Shown: positions 19,818 to 28,810, counted from the first letter of the stretch. The stretch: 64,000 nucleotides of DNA from an uncultured Eubacteriales bacterium (GCA_902475855.1 CABSBF010000004.1:10967-74966), one strand, 5' to 3'. The notes: a model not told the origin generated them from the letters alone. Numbers and translations: made by a program.

Positions 19818-20309
19818 TCAGTTTTCGGCATTCAGCAGTCCTTCCGGCGGTTTCATGTCGGGACAGAGCACGCGGTATATCACATCATACAGTCCGATCG
19901 CCCCACCCCGGAATTCCTCCTGCGCGTAGTATTCTGCGATCAGATCCGGTCCGCACTCGCGGAAGCTTTTCATAGCGGACGGCCGGCTGAGCAGGGCGCA
20001 CAGCGGCTCGCATTTTTCACTCAGGCGAACCAGGCCGGCAACGGAATAATCAGACGAATCACTGCTGAACTCCCAGTTGTCAAAGATTCCGCTCTCGACC
20101 GCTTTTCTCAGCAGCTCAGCATCCGTGTCCTGCTGATATTTCGCCTCCAGCTTCAGAAATGCCGAGCTGTCCTCTGTCGGATCATCCGTCCGGCTGTCCG
20201 CAGGCATCTGCCCGGCATTCTCAGAGGGCCGAGCCTCCACTCCGCACCCGGTGCAGCAGAGGAGCAGGCAGAGGCAGAAAATGGCAATGAGCAAGTTTTG
20301 CTTTTTCAT
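19818..20309 (-). CDS. Putative lipoprotein, unknown function
   Basis: Not recognised. The 163-residue product begins with a typical lipoprotein-style signal: MKKQ, a hydrophobic core LLIAIFCLCLLLC, then CTGC with Cys22 as the likely lipidated residue (the -3 position is Cys rather than Leu, so the lipobox is slightly unusual). A short acidic, Ser/Pro/Asp-rich linker follows (to about 55), then a folded-looking part with LRKAVESGIFDNWEF and LIAEYYAQEEFRGGAIGLYDVIYRVL. No catalytic motif is evident. AAGGA lies 8 nt before the ATG. It is followed by a terminator and preceded by another secreted protein gene on the same strand, 59 nt apart, so they may be co-transcribed. Confidence 0.75.
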   Translation of the reverse strand: MKKQNLLIAIFCLCLLLCCTGCGVEARPSENAGQMPADSRTDDPTEDSSAFLKLEAKYQQDTDAELLRKAVESGIFDNWEFSSDSSDYSVAGLVRLSEKCEPLCALLSRPSAMKSFRECGPDLIAEYYAQEEFRGGAIGLYDVIYRVLCPDMKPPEGLLNAEN

Positions 20310-20368
20310 AGGGCATCCTTCCTTACCGCAATTTTATGATCTCCGCCAAGCTGTGATTGAACCCGCCG

Positions 20369-20950
20369 TTAAGAAATGGCAGCGCCGCGCAGGCTTTCCC
20401 GCGTGACGGTATATGCTCCTGTATTCTCATCATACCTGACGTCAATCACAAAATCATCACATAGATAGTTTACAAGCTCCTGCATTTGATACATGACAAA
20501 CGTGCTGTGCGTGTCCTCCTTGTCCGCACTGGCCTTGCCTGCGGCCGATTCCACTGCACGGAAACCGGATACGGCAAGCGCATTCCTGCCGCTCTCCCTC
20601 TTCAGCAGCTCATCCAGCGCGCTGAAGTAGCCGCGGCAGACGGAAACACCGTCTTCAATAGTACCGTAAAGGCCAAGATCAACAAGATAGGGATACTCCA
20701 CTATTGCCTGCACCAGCGCCTCATCCGTCATCCTGGACAGGATTTCCTCCGGGATGCGAAGCATCTCGACCTTCTCAAGCACCGTGTAGCTGAACCATTC
20801 CGGCGAATCAAGCGTGATCGGATAGGTGTAGGATTCAATTGGGGGCGCTACAATTTCACTCTCCGCATCCACTGCCGAAGAATTCAGGGGGAGCACAAGC
20901 AAAACGAACGCCAGAACCGCAAACATACAAATCAGCCTTTTGATTTTCAT
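20369..20950 (-). CDS. Secreted protein of unknown function
   Basis: Not recognised. I start at the ATG at 20950, which has AAGGAGG 6 nt upstream; this gives 193 residues beginning MKIKRLICMFAVLAFVLLVLP, a clear Sec signal peptide with a likely cut after NSSA (about residue 25). The mature part starts with a Pro/Ser/Thr-rich stretch, then a helical region with LEKVEMLRIPEEILSRMTDEALVQAIVEYPYL. It has only two mature cysteines and no known catalytic motif. The motif of a structured protein binding or being processed at the surface cannot be decided from sequence alone. It lies between the radical SAM pair and the lipoprotein gene, all on the minus strand. Confidence 0.75.
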   Translation of the reverse strand: MKIKRLICMFAVLAFVLLVLPLNSSAVDAESEIVAPPIESYTYPITLDSPEWFSYTVLEKVEMLRIPEEILSRMTDEALVQAIVEYPYLVDLGLYGTIEDGVSVCRGYFSALDELLKRESGRNALAVSGFRAVESAAGKASADKEDTHSTFVMYQMQELVNYLCDDFVIDVRYDENTGAYTVTRESLRGAAIS

Positions 20951-21107
20951 AGCTTTCCTCCTTTTTTCGAACTTATCTTTCACTTCTACTACACATTCTT
21001 AAGATAAAACTACATGTTACCAAAAACTATGTAAGTGGCCTCTTACAGTTTCAGTATATATCATCAGTTTAATCCTGTCAATGTTATAACAGGACTTATT
21101 TGTTTTA

Positions 21108-21725
21108 TCACAGATTTTTTTCGCGCAGAACATAGTCAAACCGGTCGATTCTCTCAACTCCAAGCGCGGCAAGCCGTTCCGCGGTCACCTTCTGATGTTC
21201 CGCTGTGTTAAACTGCGGGATCCACGGTACCCGAACCTGAACGTGCTGCGGCTCCACCTGAGAAAGCAAATAGCGCAGATTCTCCCATGCCTGAGCGCCG
21301 CTTTTTCCGGTATAGGCGCGGTAGATTTCGTCGTCCGCCTCCTTGATATCCACAATAAACTCGTCCACTGCATGTATGCACTGTACAAGCAATTCGGGCG
21401 CAACATTCAGGCTGGTCTCCACATTGATCTTCCACTCCGGGCATAACTCCCGGAATTCCGCAAGAAACGCCGCATGCAGCAGGGATTCTCCTCCGCCGAA
21501 GGTCACGCCGCCGCCCGTTGCACGGAAATAAAGGTCATCACGCCGCACTCGCTCATAGAGCTCCTGCGGCGTGAGCAGTTCCGGCTTTTTCTCCGCAAGC
21601 ACCTGCTTGTTGATGCACCACCGGCAGGACAGCGGGCAGCCTGCGCCGGCGATCAGAGACGTAATACCCACCCCATCCGTCTGCATTCGCAGCCGGGAAA
21701 TAGCAATCAGCGGAAAGCGCGTCAC
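21108..21725 (-). CDS. Radical SAM protein, glycyl-radical-activase-like
   Basis: A 205-residue radical SAM enzyme. The [4Fe-4S] motif CX3CX2C is at Cys30, Cys34 and Cys37 (GCPLSCRWC), and GGGVTFGGGES near residue 72 matches the SAM-contacting glycine motif seen in pyruvate formate-lyase activases. DEFIVDIKEADDEIYRAYTGK is also activase-like. There is no extra ferredoxin domain and no glycyl radical enzyme next to it, so its substrate is not obvious. The start is GTG at 21725, overlapping the stop of the upstream Cys-rich gene as GTGA, so the two are translationally coupled and probably work together. It could also modify that protein, but this is inference. Confidence 0.88.
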   Translation of the reverse strand: MTRFPLIAISRLRMQTDGVGITSLIAGAGCPLSCRWCINKQVLAEKKPELLTPQELYERVRRDDLYFRATGGGVTFGGGESLLHAAFLAEFRELCPEWKINVETSLNVAPELLVQCIHAVDEFIVDIKEADDEIYRAYTGKSGAQAWENLRYLLSQVEPQHVQVRVPWIPQFNTAEHQKVTAERLAALGVERIDRFDYVLREKNL

Positions 21726-22180
21726 GGCGCAAAATCTCTCGAATCTTCGACCGGAACCTCCCCGATCACGAATATCTCTCCATCGTCCGAGGGTTCTTCC
21801 GCCGCAATATTTCCCTCCAGCTCGTCGGTTTCGTCCTCCGGCAGAAGGACGTCTCCACTGGCGGGATCTGTTTTCTCTGTGCAGGCAGATTCAGAATTTG
21901 GCACAATACCAACCGCGTGTTCAAAAGGCTTCGGATCAACGCATCCGCTGATGTTCAGGGCAATTCCAGCGGCAACAGCCGTGACAGTCACGGTTTTTCC
22001 CAGGCGGCGGCGCTTCTCCAGCTTTCGTTCCAGGTCGCGCAGTTCCTCTTCGCAGTAGGGGCAGGTCCCGCTGCAATCTCCCTTGTGGGTGCACTCCCTC
22101 GTAACATAGGGAATGTCGTTTTCATCGGCGATTTTCTGACGAATTTCTTTCAGAATCTTGCATTTTTTCTTTCCGAACAT
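21722..22180 (-). CDS. Cys-rich protein with internal lipobox, partner of the radical SAM enzyme
   Basis: A 152-residue protein of no known function. Residues 1-60 are basic and helical with a Cys cluster: Cys7, Cys30, Cys36, Cys40 and Cys43 (ECTHKGDCSGTCPYCEEEL), i.e. CX5CX3CX2C, suitable for a metal or Fe-S centre. Residues 57-80 look like a second, internal secretion signal: KRRR, a hydrophobic stretch VTVTAVAAGIALN, then the lipobox ISGC with Cys80. The C-terminal 70 residues are acidic. If the lipobox is used, the Cys cluster would stay cytoplasmic and the acidic part would become an outer-face lipoprotein; alternatively the segment is a simple membrane anchor. GGAGG lies 8 nt before the ATG. 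Confidence 0.82.
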   Translation of the reverse strand: MFGKKKCKILKEIRQKIADENDIPYVTRECTHKGDCSGTCPYCEEELRDLERKLEKRRRLGKTVTVTAVAAGIALNISGCVDPKPFEHAVGIVPNSESACTEKTDPASGDVLLPEDETDELEGNIAAEEPSDDGEIFVIGEVPVEDSRDFAP

Positions 22181-22228
22181 TGGGCATCCCTCCTGTATAA
22201 TTTGACGCTGTTTCTTGCAGTATGTTCC

Positions 22229-22262
22229 AAAAAACGGCTTCTCAGTATTGGGAAGCCGCTTT
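22229..22262 (-). terminator. Terminator after rnc
   Basis: A 7-8 bp stem (CGGCTTC / GAAGCCG) flanked by A/T pairs and followed on the minus strand by six T residues. It lies just after the rnc stop and closes the trmH-to-rnc run. Confidence 0.8.
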
Positions 22263-22264
22263 TG

Positions 22265-22951
22265 TTACATTCTTTCTTTAGGAAAAAGCCGTGCAATGGC
22301 CTGCTGTGCCGCTGCCTGTTCCGCGCGTTTCTTGCTTGTTCCCGTCCCGCTGCCCACGGACGTGCCGTTCAGAGATACCTGAACGGTAAATTCCTTGCAG
22401 TGGTCCGGCCCGGTTTCCGCCAGCAGTTCATAGGAGAGGTGCTGCTCCTTTTTCCGCTGCACCAGCTCCTGCAGTTCCGTCTTGAAGTCATGCGTTTTCT
22501 CCGCCTCGGAAAGCAGCGTCAGCACATGCTGCCGCACGATGCGTTTTGCCGCCTCAAAACCGCCGTCCAGATAGGCCGCGGCGATCAGTGCCTCAACCAC
22601 ATCCGACGTAATGCTCGCTCTCTGGCGGCCGCCCGTCTGCTCTTCCCCGTTTCCCAGCAGCAGAAAATCGCCCAGCGACAGCTTTTCTGCAACCAATGCG
22701 AGGTTCTTTTCGCAGACCAACTCCGCGCGGATACGCGAAAGCTCACCTTCAAGCTTATTGGGAAACTTATGATAGAGATACTCCGCTGTCACAAAACCCA
22801 GAATGGAATCTCCGAGAAATTCCAGGCGCTCATAGCTCTGGAACGCATCCTTGTAGACCTCATTGGCATAAGAAGTATGCGACAGCGCCATGCGCAGAAG
22901 CTCACGGTCGTGATACTCGTATCCGAGCGCGCGTTCCAGTTCAGTCTGCAT
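22265..22951 (-). CDS. rnc: Ribonuclease III
   Basis: Double-strand-specific endoribonuclease for 16S/23S rRNA processing and mRNA turnover. The 228-residue protein has the catalytic domain with ERLEFLGDSILGFVTAEYLY (about residues 36-55) and VVEALIAAAYLDGG near 117, and a C-terminal double-stranded RNA-binding domain with FKTELQELVQRKKEQHLSYELL and GTGTSKKRAEQAAAQQAI. The ATG at 22951 lies inside the 3' end of plsX (11-nt overlap). In many Firmicutes acpP sits between plsX and rnc; it is absent here. Confidence 0.97.
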   Translation of the reverse strand: MQTELERALGYEYHDRELLRMALSHTSYANEVYKDAFQSYERLEFLGDSILGFVTAEYLYHKFPNKLEGELSRIRAELVCEKNLALVAEKLSLGDFLLLGNGEEQTGGRQRASITSDVVEALIAAAYLDGGFEAAKRIVRQHVLTLLSEAEKTHDFKTELQELVQRKKEQHLSYELLAETGPDHCKEFTVQVSLNGTSVGSGTGTSKKRAEQAAAQQAIARLFPKERM

Positions 22952-23966
22952 TCTGCGCCTCCCGCGGCAGAGTCATGCGGGAAACATTCGCACGAATTTC
23001 CTCGCAGAAGCCGCTTTCCACCGCCGTAATTGCCTGCTTCACCGCACCCACGATGGCAAGTGCATCAGAAGATCCATGCGCCTTGATGACCGGCTTGTTG
23101 AGGCCGACCAGCATAGAGCCGCCGATCTCGCGGTAATCCATCGTCTTGCGGATCACATTCACGCCCTTCCTGCAGCAGAGATAGCCGATTTTGGACAGGA
23201 AATTCCGCTTGAACATATCCTTCATCATATGTGACATATAAATTGCCGTACCTTCGATACTCTTGAGCAGCACGTTGCCGGAAAAACCGTCAGCGACGAT
23301 CACATCCGCGCCGGTCAGGACGTCGCGGCCCTCGATATTGCCGATAAAGTGGATCAGACCGTTTTCGTCCGCCTTTTTCAAGAGCGCGTGGGCATTTTTA
23401 TGCAGCTCATCACCCTTTTCTTCTTCTGCGCCGTTATTCAGCAGCGCTACGCGAGGTTTCGCAATTCCCAGTGCCTTTTTCGCATAGACAGAACCCATGC
23501 AGCCGAACTGCATCAGAAATTCCGGGGTACACTCCGCATTCGCACCCGCGTCAATCAGCACGGTGCGCGTCGGGAAAAGCGGCGCAAACGCCGCGCGCCG
23601 GATGCCGCGGATGCGCTTGACCAGAAGCGTGGCCGCCGTCAGGAGCGCGCCCGTGTTGCCCGCAGAAATCATCGCGTCACCCGCACCGTCTGCCAGCATT
23701 TTCAGGCCGACAACCATGGAGGAATTGCGATGCTGCTGCACGACCTGCGTGGGGTCAGCATGCATATCAACCATATCCTCGGCATTGGCGATCTCGACGC
23801 CCTGCGGAAGATTGTCCAGGCCGTTGGCCTTCATGCCGCGCAGAATGTCCTCTCCGCGGCCAACCAGCACGATCTCCGTTCCGTATTCCTTTGCCGCGCG
23901 CAGCGCGCCGAGAACGATCTCGTCCGGCGCGTTGTCGCCGCCCATTGCGTCAATGATAATCCTCAT
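22941..23966 (-). CDS. plsX: Phosphate acyltransferase PlsX
   Basis: Makes acyl-phosphate from acyl-ACP, the first step of phospholipid synthesis with PlsY, at the inner face of the membrane. The 341-residue protein starts with the family motif IIDAMGGDNAPDEIVLGALRA and contains MISAGNTGALLTAA, IDAGANAECTPEFLMQFG and VVADGFSGNVLLKSIEG. The ATG at 23966 overlaps the trmFO stop by 4 nt, and the gene overlaps rnc by 11 nt, so all three are probably coupled. Confidence 0.97.
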   Translation of the reverse strand: MRIIIDAMGGDNAPDEIVLGALRAAKEYGTEIVLVGRGEDILRGMKANGLDNLPQGVEIANAEDMVDMHADPTQVVQQHRNSSMVVGLKMLADGAGDAMISAGNTGALLTAATLLVKRIRGIRRAAFAPLFPTRTVLIDAGANAECTPEFLMQFGCMGSVYAKKALGIAKPRVALLNNGAEEEKGDELHKNAHALLKKADENGLIHFIGNIEGRDVLTGADVIVADGFSGNVLLKSIEGTAIYMSHMMKDMFKRNFLSKIGYLCCRKGVNVIRKTMDYREIGGSMLVGLNKPVIKAHGSSDALAIVGAVKQAITAVESGFCEEIRANVSRMTLPREAQNAD

Positions 23967-25282
23967 GCCTGTTCCTCTCTCTTTCTCCCCGTCAGCGCGT
24001 CGATGTGCGCAAGCGCACGGTTCGCAATGGCGAGGTTCTTATTTGCTTTTCCCTTGATTCGCTGCTCCAGCGGGGCGATGATGCCGAAATTGATGTTCAT
24101 CGGCTGAAAGTTCCCGATCGAGCCGTCGCTGATGTAATGTCCCAGAGCGCCGATGGCCGTTTCCCGGCCGAAATCCGGCGGCACCTCGCCGTTCAGGCGC
24201 GCTGCCATGCTGACCGCCGCCAGATAGCCCGATGCGCACGATTCAACATAGCCCTCCACGCCCGTCATCTGTCCGGCAAAAGCAACCATGGGGTCTCTGC
24301 GGTCGGCAAAGGAAGCATCAAGAAGCTGCGGCGAATTGAGGAAGGTATTGCGGTGCATCACACCGTAGCGGACATACTCGGCATTCCGGAGCGCAGGGAT
24401 CATGGAAAAGACGCGTTTCTGCTCCGGAAAACGCAGATGTGTCTGAAATCCAACAAGATTATAGATATTCCCCGCTGCGTTGTCCTGCCGGAGCTGGACG
24501 ACTGCATAGGGTTCTCTGCCCGTTTTCGGGTCGCGCAGGCCGACCGGCTTCATCGGACCGTAGCGAAGCGTATCCACTCCGCGGCGCGCCATAACCTCAA
24601 CCGGCATACAGCCCTCAAAAACGCCCGCGTCCTCAAATCCGTGAACCTCGGCCTCCTCTGCCGTAGAAAGTGCCTGCACAAAGGCAAGATACTCGTCCCT
24701 GCTCAGCCCGCAGTTAATATAATCCGCGCTTCCGCGATCGTAGCGCGAAGCGCGCCACGCACTGTCCATGTCAATGGAATCCACCGTCACCAGCGGTGCA
24801 GCCGCATCAAAAAAGTGCAGATAATCGGCGTCTCCGAAATATTCGCGAATGGCATCGGCCATCGCATCCGAGGTCAGCGGTCCCGTAGCAATAATCACCG
24901 GCCCCTGCGGAATTTCCGTAACCTCGCCGGAAATGACCTCGACGTTCGGATGCTCGCGCAGTTTTTTCGTGACCAGCGCAGAAAAACCGTAGCGGTCGAC
25001 TGCAAGGCAGCCGCCTGCCTCCACGCGCGTCGCATCCGCACAGGAAAGGATCAGGCTGTCCACGCGCCGAAGTTCCTCCTTCAGCAGGCCAACGGCATTT
25101 TCCAGGCGGTCGCCGCGCAGGGAGTTGGAGCATACCAGCTCTGCAAAGTCCGCACAATGATGTGCAGGCGACATTTTTTCCGGTTTCATTTCATACAGCT
25201 TCACATGAAAGCCGCGCTGCGCAAGCTGCCATGCCGCCTCGCTGCCGGCAAGTCCGGCGCCGATTACCTTTACTTCAGTCAT
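23963..25282 (-). CDS. trmFO: Folate-dependent tRNA (uracil-54-C5)-methyltransferase TrmFO
   Basis: Flavoprotein that makes ribothymidine 54 in the tRNA T-loop using methylene-tetrahydrofolate. The 439-residue protein has the N-terminal FAD-binding motif GAGLAGSEAAWQLAQRG, then CADFAELVCSNSLRGDRLENAVG, whose second Cys is one of the catalytic candidates, and the C-terminal GQMTGVEGYVESCASGYLAA with the other conserved Cys. It overlaps topA and plsX by 4 nt each. topA-trmFO neighbourhoods are typical of Firmicutes. Confidence 0.97.
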   Translation of the reverse strand: MTEVKVIGAGLAGSEAAWQLAQRGFHVKLYEMKPEKMSPAHHCADFAELVCSNSLRGDRLENAVGLLKEELRRVDSLILSCADATRVEAGGCLAVDRYGFSALVTKKLREHPNVEVISGEVTEIPQGPVIIATGPLTSDAMADAIREYFGDADYLHFFDAAAPLVTVDSIDMDSAWRASRYDRGSADYINCGLSRDEYLAFVQALSTAEEAEVHGFEDAGVFEGCMPVEVMARRGVDTLRYGPMKPVGLRDPKTGREPYAVVQLRQDNAAGNIYNLVGFQTHLRFPEQKRVFSMIPALRNAEYVRYGVMHRNTFLNSPQLLDASFADRRDPMVAFAGQMTGVEGYVESCASGYLAAVSMAARLNGEVPPDFGRETAIGALGHYISDGSIGNFQPMNINFGIIAPLEQRIKGKANKNLAIANRALAHIDALTGRKREEQA

Positions 25283-27549
25283 TTTTTGGTTTCCTTTTTT
25301 GTCTTTGCCGCCGGTTTTTTCGCAGCGGTCTTCTTCTCCGCCGGTTTTGCGGCAGCCTTTTTCGCCGGCTTCTTTTCCGCGGATTCCTCTGCGATCTCCT
25401 CCGCCGATTCCACGGTGTCCGTCGTCGCCTTGGGCATCCGGCGCTTGTAGCCCCGCTTGTCCTCCGGGAGGAAGTTGGGGCAGTTTTCATTGATGCAGAA
25501 GGGCGTCAGGCGGCCGCGCCCGGACTTCTTGAACATCGTCTGACCACAGGCGGGGCAATCCTGCTCCGTCGGCACGTCCCACGTCATAAAGCCGCACTCC
25601 GCGCCGCGCTCGCAGGCATAATAGACGTAGCCCTTCTGGGACTTTCTCTTGAGAATGGTGCTGCCGCACCGCGGGCAGCGTCCCGGCATGCGTTCGACGA
25701 TGGGCATTGTAAACTTGCACTCCGGGAAGCCGGAGCAGGCAAGGAATCGTCCGAAGCGTCCGCTCTTGACCAGCATGGGCTTGCCGCAAAGCTTGCAGAC
25801 CTCGTCCGAAACTTCATCCGGCACCTTGATGCGCGTTCCCTCCAGTGCCTTTTCCGCATCCGTCATTTCCTGATGGAAGCCGGCGTAGAAGCTGCGCAGA
25901 ACATCCTTCCAGAAGACCTTTCCGGCTTCCACTTCATCGAGCTCATGCTCCATGTGGGCAGTAAATTCCACATCGATAATGTCGTTGAAGCGCTCTATCA
26001 TCAGCTCTGTCACCACGCGGCCGAGGGGTGTCGGGAACAGGCGTTTGTCCTTTTTAATGACATATTCTCTGGCTTCGATCGTGGCCACGGTAGCGGCATA
26101 GGTAGACGGACGGCCGACGCCGCGTTCCTCCATTGCCTTGACGAGCGTCGCTTCTGTATAGCGGGCAGGCGGCTGGGTGAAGTGCTGATCTTTGCCGGTT
26201 TTGTCCGCAACAAGGCGCTCAGAACCATCCAGATTAGGCAGCGAAGAAGTCTTCTCCTCCGCCTCATCATCGCGGCCTTCTTCATACACGGCAGTAAAGC
26301 CCGCAAAGGTCATGAGCTGATCGGTTGCACGGAAGGTATGTCCCGCGCAGACGGTGTCGATCTGCATGGAGTCATAGCGCGCGTCTGCCATCTGGCAGGC
26401 CACAAAGCGGCTCCAAATCAGCTTGTACAGACGGTACTGTTCCTTGGTCAGGTCATCCTTGATGCTCTCCGGGTCGAGCCGGACATTACTGGGGCGAATG
26501 GCCTCATGCGCATCCTGCGCACCTTCTTTTTTACGGAAATGGCGCGGCGTGCCGGGATAGTACGCCTGGCCATAGCGCTCGCAGATCAGCTCGCGCGCAG
26601 CAGCCAGTGCCTCCTCGGACAGGCGCAGGGAGTCGGTTCGCATATAAGTAATAAGACCGACGGAACCCTCCGAGCTCAGTTCCACGCCTTCATAGAGCTG
26701 CTGCGCGACCGCCATGGTGCGCCGCGGTGTCATGTTGAGCTTGCGCGACGCCTCCTGCTGGAGCGTCGAAGTGATAAAGGGCGGCGTGGGCGAGCGGCGC
26801 TTTTCTGCACGCTTGATGGAGGCAATGGAAAACTCCCTGCCTGCAACATCACGCTCGATCTGAAGTGCCTCCTCCTCGCTGTGCAGCTCACGCTTCTTGC
26901 CATCGCCGTAATAGCGGGCGGTAAAGGAGCCGGGCTTATCCAGACAGCGCAAATGCACATCCAACGTCCAGTATTCCTTAGGCTCAAATGCCTCGATTTC
27001 TTTTTCCCGCTCAACTACAAGACGGGTTGCCACAGACTGCACGCGGCCTGCGGACAGCCCGCGCCGCACCTTCTTCCACAGAAGCGGACTGAGCTGATAG
27101 CCGACAATACGGTCCAGAATTCGCCTGGCCTGCTGTGCGTCAACGAGATTGTAGTCGATGTCGCGCGGCTGCTGAATACTCCGCGTGACGACATTTTTCG
27201 TGATCTCGTTGAAGGTCACGCGCTTTGTTTTATCATCCGGCAGGGCAAGCAGCTCCTTCAGATGCCAGGAAATGGCTTCGCCTTCGCGGTCAGGGTCGGT
27301 TGCGAGATATACGCAGTCCGACTTTTTTGCCGCACTTTTCAGTTCGGAGATCAAGCTCTCCTTGCCCGCCAGCGGAAGATACTGCGGGGTAAAATCGTGC
27401 TCGATATCCACGCCCATAGTGCTCTTCGGCAGGTCGCGCAGATGACCCATGCAGGCCTGCACATGGTACTCCGGTCCGAGATATTTTCCGATCGTTTTCG
27501 CCTTGGAGGGCGACTCCACGATCACAAGATTTGTTGCTCCCTTTGCCAT
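25279..27549 (-). CDS. topA: DNA topoisomerase I with histone-H1-like tail
   Basis: Type IA topoisomerase that relaxes negative supercoils. I start at the ATG at 27549 (MAKGATNLVIVESPSKAKT), with GGAGG 9 nt upstream; 23 further upstream codons are open but unlike the family. The 756-residue protein has the Toprim domain at the N-terminus, the catalytic Tyr in VGLITYMRTDSLRLS near residue 300, and three C-terminal Cys4 zinc motifs (CKLCGKP, CPRCGST, CPACGQT). After them comes a tail of about 50 residues made almost only of Lys, Ala, Pro, Glu and Thr (KKPAKKAAAKPAEKK), like the histone H1 tail of some bacterial TopA. Operon neighbours are dprA and trmFO. Confidence 0.96.
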   Translation of the reverse strand: MAKGATNLVIVESPSKAKTIGKYLGPEYHVQACMGHLRDLPKSTMGVDIEHDFTPQYLPLAGKESLISELKSAAKKSDCVYLATDPDREGEAISWHLKELLALPDDKTKRVTFNEITKNVVTRSIQQPRDIDYNLVDAQQARRILDRIVGYQLSPLLWKKVRRGLSAGRVQSVATRLVVEREKEIEAFEPKEYWTLDVHLRCLDKPGSFTARYYGDGKKRELHSEEEALQIERDVAGREFSIASIKRAEKRRSPTPPFITSTLQQEASRKLNMTPRRTMAVAQQLYEGVELSSEGSVGLITYMRTDSLRLSEEALAAARELICERYGQAYYPGTPRHFRKKEGAQDAHEAIRPSNVRLDPESIKDDLTKEQYRLYKLIWSRFVACQMADARYDSMQIDTVCAGHTFRATDQLMTFAGFTAVYEEGRDDEAEEKTSSLPNLDGSERLVADKTGKDQHFTQPPARYTEATLVKAMEERGVGRPSTYAATVATIEAREYVIKKDKRLFPTPLGRVVTELMIERFNDIIDVEFTAHMEHELDEVEAGKVFWKDVLRSFYAGFHQEMTDAEKALEGTRIKVPDEVSDEVCKLCGKPMLVKSGRFGRFLACSGFPECKFTMPIVERMPGRCPRCGSTILKRKSQKGYVYYACERGAECGFMTWDVPTEQDCPACGQTMFKKSGRGRLTPFCINENCPNFLPEDKRGYKRRMPKATTDTVESAEEIAEESAEKKPAKKAAAKPAEKKTAAKKPAAKTKKETKK

Positions 27550-27571
27550 TCGGGGAAACCTCCAACGTGAT

Positions 27572-28795
27572 TTATTTTCCGGTTCTGCAATAACGGTTGC
27601 CCGCCTGCTTGCAGGCAAGGCCCTTGATTTGCAGCATGGTCAGGGCGGCCGCAACACGCTGCGCAGGCAGCCCGCTGCGGACAACAAGTTCATCCGCCAG
27701 CTCTGCCTTTTCGCTCAGCGCTGCAAAGACGGCGGCCTCATCCCCAACCAATTCCGCTTTTTTCTCTTTTACGTCACTATAATTCCTGTTTTCCGGATTG
27801 TCAATGACTTTTTTGTCGACCGACTCTTCCAGAACCACCGGCGCGTACACCGGTGCCGCCCGGCCGAAATGTGCCATGAAGCCGCGCTCCATCGCCTCGC
27901 GGCTGCGGCCGTCGGCAAGTTTTCCGGGGAAAAGATGCTCGTATTCGCACAGAATTTCCCAGCCGTTTTCCACAACGATCGCACCGTCGCGGATCAGGCG
28001 GTTGCTGCCCTCGCAACTTTTTACGCCGATATTGCCTGGTATGGCAAATACGTCGCGTCCCTGCTCCAGGGCAAGGTTGGCGGTAATCAGCGCACCGCTT
28101 TTCTCCGGTGCCTCCACCACAAGAACACCCAGCGAAAGCCCGCTGAGAATCCGGTTGCGCACAGGAAAGTTTCCACGGTCCGGCCGCGTTCCGGGCTTAT
28201 ACTCACTGAGCAGGCATCCATGCGCCGTGATTTGCCGGAACAGCTCACGGTTTTCCGGCGGATAGACAACATCCACGCCGCAGCCCAGCACGCAGACGAC
28301 CGGCATCTCTGAATCCAGTGCACCGCGCAGCGCCATGGAGTCAATGCCGCGTGCGCCGCCGGAGACGATCATACCGCCGCTCGATGCAATCAGTTTGGAG
28401 AACTGCTTTGCATGCAGCAGCCCATAGGCACTGCACCGGCGCGAGCCGACTACGCCGATAACTGCCTCGCTGTCAAAGTCCGGCAGTCTCCCGCGGTAAT
28501 AAAGAAGCGCCGGCGGATCAGAAATATTCTTCAGACGTGAGGGATAGGCACAGTCCGCATAGGTGACCATCCGGATCTCCTTGTTGTCGCATTCAATCTG
28601 GATTTTATCTGCCTCGTCCAGAGATTTATCCAGCAGGCCCTCCAGCCAGCGGCGATCGAAGTTCTCTGCGGAGAGATAGTCCCGCTCCTTCATTTCGTAG
28701 ATACGCTCTGCCGTTCCGAACAGGCGCAGCAGCGCCGCGCGTCCGTGCGTACCGACGCCCGGACGTGTTGTCAGCCAGATCCAATGCTTCAGCAT
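27572..28795 (-). CDS. dprA: DNA-processing protein DprA
   Basis: Loads RecA onto incoming single-stranded DNA during transformation; in many gut Clostridia it is kept without a full competence set. The 407-residue protein has an N-terminal SAM-like helical domain, then the Rossmann-like core with VGSRRCSAYGLLHAKQFSKL, VSGGARGIDSMALRGAL and LGCGVDVVYPPENREL, and a C-terminal winged-helix-like part (LADELVVRSGLPAQRVAAALTML). It lies 15 nt after the SpoU-type methyltransferase gene and 22 nt before topA. Confidence 0.96.
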   Translation of the reverse strand: MLKHWIWLTTRPGVGTHGRAALLRLFGTAERIYEMKERDYLSAENFDRRWLEGLLDKSLDEADKIQIECDNKEIRMVTYADCAYPSRLKNISDPPALLYYRGRLPDFDSEAVIGVVGSRRCSAYGLLHAKQFSKLIASSGGMIVSGGARGIDSMALRGALDSEMPVVCVLGCGVDVVYPPENRELFRQITAHGCLLSEYKPGTRPDRGNFPVRNRILSGLSLGVLVVEAPEKSGALITANLALEQGRDVFAIPGNIGVKSCEGSNRLIRDGAIVVENGWEILCEYEHLFPGKLADGRSREAMERGFMAHFGRAAPVYAPVVLEESVDKKVIDNPENRNYSDVKEKKAELVGDEAAVFAALSEKAELADELVVRSGLPAQRVAAALTMLQIKGLACKQAGNRYCRTGK

Positions 28796-28810
28796 ATCCG
28801 TCCCTCTCTC

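Noticed and set aside
25162..27570. An 802-residue plus-strand open frame
   Set aside because: Antisense of topA, which is complete with Toprim and zinc motifs.
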